Part shown: positions 57,170 to 64,000 of the stretch, one piece after another
Layout of the letters: each line of letters begins with the position of its first letter
Numbering within the stretch: position 1 is the first letter of the stretch
Source: Musa acuminata AAA Group
Taxonomy: Eukaryota; Streptophyta; Magnoliopsida; Zingiberales; Musaceae
Direction of reading: 5' to 3'
Length of the DNA: 64,000 nucleotides
NCBI RefSeq assembly: GCF_036884655.1
Contig: NC_088327.1
Span: 13,649,001 to 13,713,000 of the forward strand
Translations under genes and position numbers: made by a program
Notes under the pieces: model-generated
Database searches by the model: none
What the model saw: the letters and a program-made list of their open reading frames with translations, nothing else
What the model was told of the DNA's origin: nothing

Positions 57170-58130
57170 ATCTACCTCTAATGCTCCAATTATTATTCCC
57201 ATAGGAAATCACAACACTTTTCAACATACAAGCCTTATCACCATCAATGCTGCAGCACTCATCCCCTTCAAATTATCCAAAGGCAACAACTATGCATCTT
57301 CGCGTGCACAATTTTCTAGTCTCCTATTTGGCTATGATTTACTAAACTACATCGATAGCTCTCTCAGTTGTCCATTAGCAATGATCAATATCTCAAGAGA
57401 CCCTAGTCACGAGACACCAAATCCAGCATACAAACTATGGTTACGTCAAGATTGTCTCATCCTCTAAGCTATTCAAGCCTCCATCGCCAGGTCCATCGCC
57501 CCACTGATATAATCATGTACAACTGCTACAGAAGCTTGGTACAAGTTGCAAACCACCTTGGCAAATCGCTCGCGTACTCGCATTCTCAGTCTTCTATCTA
57601 ATCCAATGAAAATGAAACAAGAGGGAAATACTATTATCTCCAACATATCAAAGTTATCATTGATAACTTAGCTTTGATAGATAATTCGCTCAATGATGAA
57701 GAAGTCCTAGTTTATACCCTGAATGGTCTAGGAGATGAGTACAAGGAACTGGCAGTAGTAATTCGGGCATGCGACTCACCAATATCATTCGAAGAACTCT
57801 ATGACAAACTGACTGACTATGAGATGTATTTAAAGCGTGAGGATAAGTTGTCCGGACCAACCATCACAGCTAAAGTTAGTCAAAAATTTAAGAGGAAGAG
57901 CAACCAATTTAATAAAAACATCAACAAAGGTCTGGGTAAGTTGTCTCCTGACCATATGGGTCTCCAACAAACCCCCCCCCGCCCCCCATCCACGTCATCA
58001 ACATTTCAACTATCAAGGTGGCAACTTCAACTTTCATCAGACTTGGCGTCCTGACCTCACAAGCCAACAAAGAGTTGTTTGCCAACTAAGTGATAAAGTT
58101 GGACACTCCGCGAAAGTCTGTCGGTCTTGA
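57170..58130 (+). pseudogene. Copia gag with zinc knuckle
   Basis: SLITINAAALIPFKLSKGNN, QFSSLLFGYDLLNYIDSSLS, AYKLWLRQDCLIL and later LNGLGDEYKELAVVIRACDS, FEELYDKLTDYEMYLKRED are Copia gag blocks. The knuckle reads VCQLSDKVGHSAKVC, so the second Cys has become Ser. The frame is broken near 57466 and 57510, and a poly-C tract sits at 57971. Confidence 0.8.
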
Positions 58131-58149
58131 CTCCGACTCCCTGCTTCAT

Positions 58150-59460
58150 CCTAGTGGCCTCAGGTGAATCTTATGACTACTCCAACTACTAGCCAACCAA
58201 ACTGGATTATGGATTATGGCTCCTCTCATCACATCACCTCCGATCTTCAGAACTTATCTATCCACAATAATTATGGCAGAAATGAAGATATCATCATCGG
58301 TGACGGTAAAGGAATTCTCATTACTCAGACTTGTTCCACAATGCTTAATTCACTCACCACAATCTTTACACTCGATGTTTTGTGTGCGCCTCATATTAAA
58401 TGAAACCTTATTTCTGTTTCTCAATTCTGTAAATAAAATAATATATTAATTAAATTCTTTTTCGACTATTTTCTTGTCAAGGATTTGAGCATGAGGGCAT
58501 CCTTAGTTTAAGGCTAGAATAAAAACAATATTTATGAGTGAACATCAGCTTCGCAAATAACCCAGCCCACTATTCACTCTTCAGTTGCAGCTCCAATTGA
58601 TGTGTGGCATCGACATCTCGGTCACCCCTCATCCTTTATCCAGCAAAAATTACTTTTTCGTTATTCTATTCCTACCTTTAATACCAATAATATTATTACT
58701 CATTGTGATGCTTATCGTAGCAATAAAAGTCATAGACTACCTTTTGGAACATCCTCCATATCTTGCTCTAAACCATCTGAAATTATTTAGACCGATATTT
58801 AAGGCCCTGCCCTAATCCCTTCTTTTGACAAATTTAAATTTTATGTTGTTTTTGTAGACTATTTCACTAAGTACACATGGTTATATCCTCTCCACCATAA
58901 ATATGAAGTTTCAACAATCTTTACCAACCTTGGAAAATTGGTCGAGAATTTTTTTCAATCTTCCATTATAACAGTTTACTCTGATGGCAGAGGCGAATAT
59001 CAAGCCCTCACATCCTGCCTCACAGCTTATGGTATACAATACCTCAAGTCACCCCCCCCGTACTCCCCAATTAGTTGGTTCTACCGAATGCAAGCATCGA
59101 CATATAGTTGAAACTGGTCTCACACTTCTACATCAAGCATCCATGCCGTCAACTTTTTGGTTAGTAGCCTTTCAAATTGCAGTCTATCTTATTAATCGTG
59201 TACTCACTCTAGTCCTCCAATACCAGTCACCATTTAAAAAACTATTCCACAAGCTTCCAAACCTTCATAAACTCAAAATCCTTGGTTGTCTATATTATCC
59301 ATGGCTACATCCTTATGCCTCACATAAGCTAACATCATAATCTAAGCCTTGCATTTTTATAGGATACTCTTTTGAACATAACGCTTTCCGATGCTACGAA
59401 CCTCAAACTCAAAAATTCTTTATATCACGTCATGTTATTTTTGTGGAGTTTCTTTTCCTT
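58150..59460 (+). pseudogene. Copia protease and integrase
   Basis: Protease: NWIMDYGSSHHITSDLQNLS, with Tyr in place of the residue before Gly in D-T/S-G. Integrase: DVWHRHLGHPSSFIQQKL is the HHCC zinc region, VVFVDYFTKYTWLYPLHH holds the first Asp, and SDGRGEYQALTSCLTAYGIQ holds the second Asp, with DNGGE changed to DGRGE. Several frames are used. Confidence 0.8.
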
Positions 59461-59879
59461 TTCAAAATCATGAGTATCCTACTATGCAAGCTACTCCGAC
59501 AAACATACATCATTGGAGTATCTCTCAGATCTCATCCCACGACAACGTTTAGTCCTTACCCTCAGGATCAACACACTCCTCCAATTCACTAGCTCCTTAC
59601 TCCCTACTTCACAGGTTTTCCCTATTGATGAAGTAATACCCTCGGCAACATCGCCACTGGCTTCATCTTCTCCTAGACCTTGTGATATTGACGCGCCGCA
59701 AACTAGCCCGACCGGTGTTAGTGACTCACCACCGGCTATACCAACAACACAACCTACCACTTCCAGAGCCCCTGGACATCCAATAACAAAACGCTCCAAA
59801 AGTGGTATTTTTAAACCACGTCAAGTCCTTGACCTAAATGCTATAAAGAACTCTTCTCCTAAGGCTAGTGAACCTACCA

Positions 59880-61389
59880 TAATTACTCAAGCTCAAAAAT
59901 CTCCTCACTGGCGTAAAGCCATGTGTGAAGAATATGATGCTCTCCTCCATAACTCTACATGGACCCTAGTAGTACCCTTTCATCACACATAAAATATGAT
60001 CAAGTGTAAATGCTTTCGAATTAAGCGAAACCAGATAGGTCAATTACTAAATATAAAGCAAGTTTAGTAGCCAAAGGGTTTCATCAATGACCTGGTAATG
60101 ACTTCACAAAAACATTCAGTCTCGTTGTTAAACCCATAATAATCCGGCTTATCCTGAGTTTAGCCATCTCAAAAGGCTGGCACCTATGACAATTGGATGT
60201 TTACAATGCCTTTTTACATGAGACTATAACTGAAGATGTCTTCATGTAGCAACCTCCTGGCTTTGTTCGTCTTCAGTATCTGAGGCATGTTTGTAAACTA
60301 CAAAGCTATTTATAGACTTCGTCAAGCTTCAAGAGCTTGGTATACTAAACTTGGCTCGTTTTTGACATCAATGGGCTTCATCAACTCCAAGTCTGATACC
60401 TCATTATTTCTACGATAACAAAATGGAAATACAATATATCTTCTAGTGTATGTGGATGATATTATTGTTACAAACAATGATCCTCTAGAGATTCAGGCAT
60501 TCTTAAAGCAACTGACCGATTGATTATCCCTTAAAGATCTAGGAACCTTGAGTTACTTTCTAGGAGTAGAAGCAACATTCACATCTTTAGGTCTCCTCCT
60601 ATCACAAAGAAAATATATTCAAGACTTATTATCAAAGACAAACATACAAGATGCAAAAGAGGTTATAACTCCCCTCTATACTAGTGAATCACTTAAATTA
60701 TGTGATGGAAGTTCTACTACGGACTACTCAATACCGACAAGTACTTGGCTCTCACCCGTCCAGATATCTCATCTGTAGTCAATAAATTATCACAATTCAT
60801 GCATCGGCCATTTGCTACGCATTGGTCTGCGGTCAAACGAATTTTGCGGTATCTTAAGGGGACCATCAATCATGGCCTCTTTCTCTACAAACACGCTCCG
60901 CTTCATCTCCATGCCTTTGTTGATGCAAATTGAGTATGGAACTTTGACCATGTCGAGGTATATTATTTTCCTTGGAGCTAATCCAATCAATCGGAGTTCT
61001 AAAAAGCAAAAGACAATTGTACGATCTATGACTGAAGCTAAATATCATGCCATTGCCACTGTTGTGAACTCAATTTGGTCACAAATATGCTCTAGGAACT
61101 CAACGTCAACTCTATCTATTCTCCTATAATATATTATGATAATATTAGAACTACATACCTATGTGTCAATCCAGTGTTTCACTCACGCATGAAACACATT
61201 GCCATCGACATCCACTTCGTTGGAGATCAAGTTGTCAGACATCAACTACATGTTTTTCATGTACATAAGACTGATCAACTAGCAGACTCACTCACGAAGC
61301 CTCTCACCAGCAAACTATTTTCATTGCATCGGTCGAAGATTAACATCCTTGATAGGAGCTCACTCTTGCTGAGGCATAATAGCAAATAA
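59880..61389 (+). pseudogene. Copia reverse transcriptase and RNase H
   Basis: RT: HWRKAMCEEYDALLHNSTWT, QLDVYNAFLHE, QPPGFV and the intact catalytic YVDDIIVTNNDP (YVDD codons 60449-60460), then LKDLGTLSYFLGVEA. RNase H: LTRPDISSVVNKLSQFMHRP, AVKRILRYLKGTINHGLFLY and the terminal HKTDQLADSLTKPLTSKLF. Many stops, several at Arg or Gln/Trp positions. Confidence 0.85.
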
Positions 61390-61517
61390 GATTTTCTCAA
61401 CTACACGAGAAAATCTCGTTGGATAATTGAGGAAAATCCTCACTTCCCACATGTAAAAATAAGATATTGTATTCAACCATTTAGATGTACTTTTTATCAT
61501 TACAATTCAACTTATCA
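61376..61517 (+). repeat. 3' LTR of the short-LTR Copia
   Basis: Begins TAATAGCAAATAAG (TG changed to TA) and ends CTTATCA. TATAAA of the 5' copy is TAAAAATA here. Confidence 0.78.
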
Positions 61518-61539
61518 TACTATTCATTGTTCATTATGT

Positions 61540-61954
61540 GAAAACCCAAAGAGAATACAGCAAGCAAAAGAATTGGCAAGCCTGTACCTCCAGCCATTAT
61601 TGTCAAGAATTTCAACAATGATTTCTCTTTGTATTTTGGCACTTCTCGGCTTAGAACTCTCGTCTTAGATGGTATAGCAAATCATTTAGATTTTAGAGAG
61701 ATATTGAGCCCAGAGGTCAAAACCCTCGTTTATATAGACGTTCTCTCATCAAGAACATTTATTATCACCAACTTCATAACGTTCAAGAATTAATTCAAAT
61801 TTGTAATATTTGGATCATAATGAAGAATTTAAATGATATTAAATAAAATATTTAATATAACGATTACATTTAGAATGAAAAACTGAAATATTTAAACCAT
61901 AATAAAAGAAGAAATTGATAATAATGAATGATGAACTTAATGAGAATGGTTACA
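61540..61954 (-). repeat. 3' LTR of a minus-strand Copia element
   Basis: On the minus strand GTGGGAGAA (PPT-like) is followed by TGTAACCATTCTCATTAAG at 61954. A TATA box TCTATATAAACG lies near 61730. The distal end is uncertain, as the neighbouring Copia ends at 61517. Confidence 0.6.
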
Positions 61955-64000
61955 TTCTCCCACTTGGTCCATACGTTTAGCTTAATAATTTGAATTAATC
62001 TTTATCGAACAACTTTCTTAAGAAACAAATATATAAATCATAGCGATAAGTTCTCTAAGAGCGAGTATTATCATCCTGTATCACGATGTATTTAGTTTCT
62101 TAATCTTAATATGGTAATATTACTTAATGAATAAACCTTATGTTTATTCTTAGTCCAATACCAATATATTTTCTCAAATTAATGTACACATGAATGAGAA
62201 AATATCATAATATATATAAGAGTTTTAATATAATTACAAAGTGGAACCAAGTCTCATTTTCTCTACATGATCCTTGAATTTCAGATATGGCATAGCTTTA
62301 GTCAAAGGATCAACAATCATTAATTCAGTGCTAATATTTTTAATGACCACTTTCTTTTCTTTTACACGTTCTCTTGTGGCTAAATACTTAATGTCGATGT
62401 GTTTACTTCGACTTCCACTTTTATAATTTTTAGCCATAAAGACAACAGCTGAATTATCACAAAAAAATCTTAATAGCATAGAAATAGAATAAATGATTGT
62501 AAGCCTAGAAGTGAAACTCTTAAGCTATACACCATGTGAAGTAGCCTCAAAACAAGAGACAAACTCAGCTTCCATGGCAGAAGTAGTAGTCAAGGTCTGC
62601 TTGGTGCTTCTCTAATAAATAGCTCCACTAGCCATCATAAAAATATATCATGATATTGATTTATGAGAATCAACATAACCGACGAAGTCTGAATCTGAAT
62701 AACGAATCACATTTAGATTGTCTGTATGTCTATACATAAGTATGTAATCTTTAGTACATTGTAGATACCTCATCACTTTCTTTGCAGCTCTCCAGTGGTC
62801 TATACCTGGATTACTTTGATATCGACCTAGCATCCCCACAACAAATACAATATCAGGTCTAGTACAAACCTAAACATATATAAGGCTTCCTACGGTCGAA
62901 GCATATGGGATGTTTTTCATTGATTCCCTCTTAAGGTTGTTCTTTAGGCATTGGTTCAAATTGAACCTATCACCGTTCATAATGAGAGCAACATTTGGTG
63001 AACAATCCTTCATCTGAAATCTTTCTAAAAGTTTATTGATATAGGTTTCTTGTGATAGACCTAAAATGTCTCGAGGTCTATCTCTATGGATCTTAATACC
63101 AATGACATAAGATGCTTCACCCGTATCCTTCATGTCAAAAATTTTAGAAAGGAATCGTTTTACCTCATGCAACAAATCCTTATCGTTGGTTGCAAACAAA
63201 ATATCATCTACATATAAAACAAGAAAACATATTTTACTCCCATTGACCTTCTAGTATATGCATTGATCAATGGGATTTTCAACAAATCCGAATGAAGAAA
63301 TCACTTCATAGAATTTAAAATATCATTAGTGGGAGGCTTGTTTTAAACCGTATATAGATTTCTTAAACTTACAAACCAAGTGTTCACATCCATGTTGTTT
63401 CATATAAACCTCTTTCTCTAGATCTCCATAAAGAAATATCGTTTTCATATCCATTTGTTGCAACTCAAGGTCAAAATGTACAACCAATGCCAAAATGATA
63501 CGAAGAGAATCTTTCTTAAATATAAGATAAAACGTCTCCATATAATCGATTCCCTCTTTTTGAGTAAATCCCTTTGCAACAAGTCTTGCATTGTATCTCT
63601 CAATGTTGCCTAACGAATCTTTCTTGGTTTTAAAGACTTATTTACAACTAATAGCCTTTGCTTCATTAGGCAACTCTACAAGATCCCAGACTTCGTTGCT
63701 CTTCATAGAATTCATCTTTAATTTCATGGCATCGTGCCACAAATTTGATTTTTTACGACACATAGCTTGTGAAAAGGCTTCAGGATCATTTTTGGCTCTA
63801 ATATTATAGTCAAATTATTATAGATATACAACATAATCACTAGGAATTGTTGATCTTTTATTTCTAGTAGATCTTTTTAATGTTGTACCAATGTTTTCCT
63901 AAGGAACTTGTGGTTCATCTAGTTGGTTAAGAGCTTGTTGTAATTCCTGAACTACTTGATCTATTAGAATACTATTAGCAACTTATGAAATCTCAATGAT
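61955..64000 (-). mobile_element. Copia element, RT and RNase H portion, continuing past the window end
   Basis: Minus-strand blocks in order from 63.6 to 62.2 kb: LQQMDMKTIFLYGDLEKEVY and CKFKKSIYGLKQAS; LYVDDILFATNDKDLLHEV (YVDD near 63203-63214); KDTGEASYVIGIKIHRDR; NIPYASTVGSLIYV; GMLGRYQSNPGIDHWRAAKK; VIRYSDSDFVGYVDSHKS; and FFCDNSAVVFMAKN, HIDIKYLATRERV, ADPLTKAMP-like VDPLTKAMP. These are Tork/TAR-type Copia RT and RNase H. Stops and frameshifts split it into about five ORFs. Gag, protease and integrase would lie beyond 64000. Confidence 0.85.

Larger units (their letters stand above)
56271..61517 (+). mobile_element. Copia retrotransposon with about 141-bp LTRs, full domain order but decayed
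   Basis: LTRs at 56271-56411 and 61376-61517 match along their length. Flanks TACTT (56266-56270) and TACTA (61518-61522) are a 4-of-5 target-site duplication. The primer-binding site starts directly at 56412. Gag, protease, integrase, RT and RNase H follow in Copia order. Very short LTRs fit the Ale/Retrofit group, but lineage is inference. Frameshifts and stops throughout make it inactive. Confidence 0.85.

Overview
The window is plant nuclear DNA, most likely from a monocot. It has intron-containing genes with GC-rich first exons, a plastid-targeted starch synthase with cereal-type motifs, and dense nested LTR retrotransposons. The Ty3 and Copia families look like those I associate with the banana family (Musa/Ensete), but that placement is an impression and not a result. 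I see nothing bacterial or viral beyond endogenous retroelements.

Layout: 0-15.8 kb is gene-rich. It holds a DUF761 protein (290-850), a heptahelical PAQR/HHP4-like membrane protein in four exons (1794-3553), the 60S biogenesis factor PPAN/SSF1 in seven exons (7560-11344) and, on the minus strand, a heavy-metal isoprenylated plant protein (HIPP, 14557-15615). From 16.6 to 20.7 kb lies an old LTR element carrying only gag and protease plus a 76-bp minisatellite. At 24.8-25.4 kb is the intronless 60S factor NIP7 (minus strand).

25.6-38.1 kb is a Russian-doll nest. A gag-only Copia (Sirevirus-like) element has its 5' LTR split by a 0.8-kb solo LTR, which is itself split by a Ty3 chromovirus that lacks the RT active site and most of its integrase. 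An inverted LTR fragment closes the nest, followed by a Mutator-like transposase fossil. 41.5-42.3 kb carries an RTM2-like small heat-shock protein with a tail anchor (minus strand).

42.9-50.2 kb is an apparently intact starch synthase II gene (nine exons, 819 aa, minus strand). Immediately upstream, in opposite orientation, is a decayed copy (50.7-55.4 kb) with two further flipped-back exon pieces, so the locus is a composite inverted repeat. 56.3-61.5 kb is a Copia element with very short (about 141 bp) LTRs, and 61.5-64 kb is the 3' half of another Copia element on the minus strand, running off the window.

The host genes do not form an operon-like unit. PPAN and NIP7 both serve 60S subunit assembly and both carry telo-box-like motifs upstream, but they are separate genes. 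I found no convincing new biological system. The features most worth following are the starch synthase inverted-repeat locus, the 48-residue duplication in the intact gene with a perfect hairpin at its junction, and the nested retroelements with their target-site evidence.
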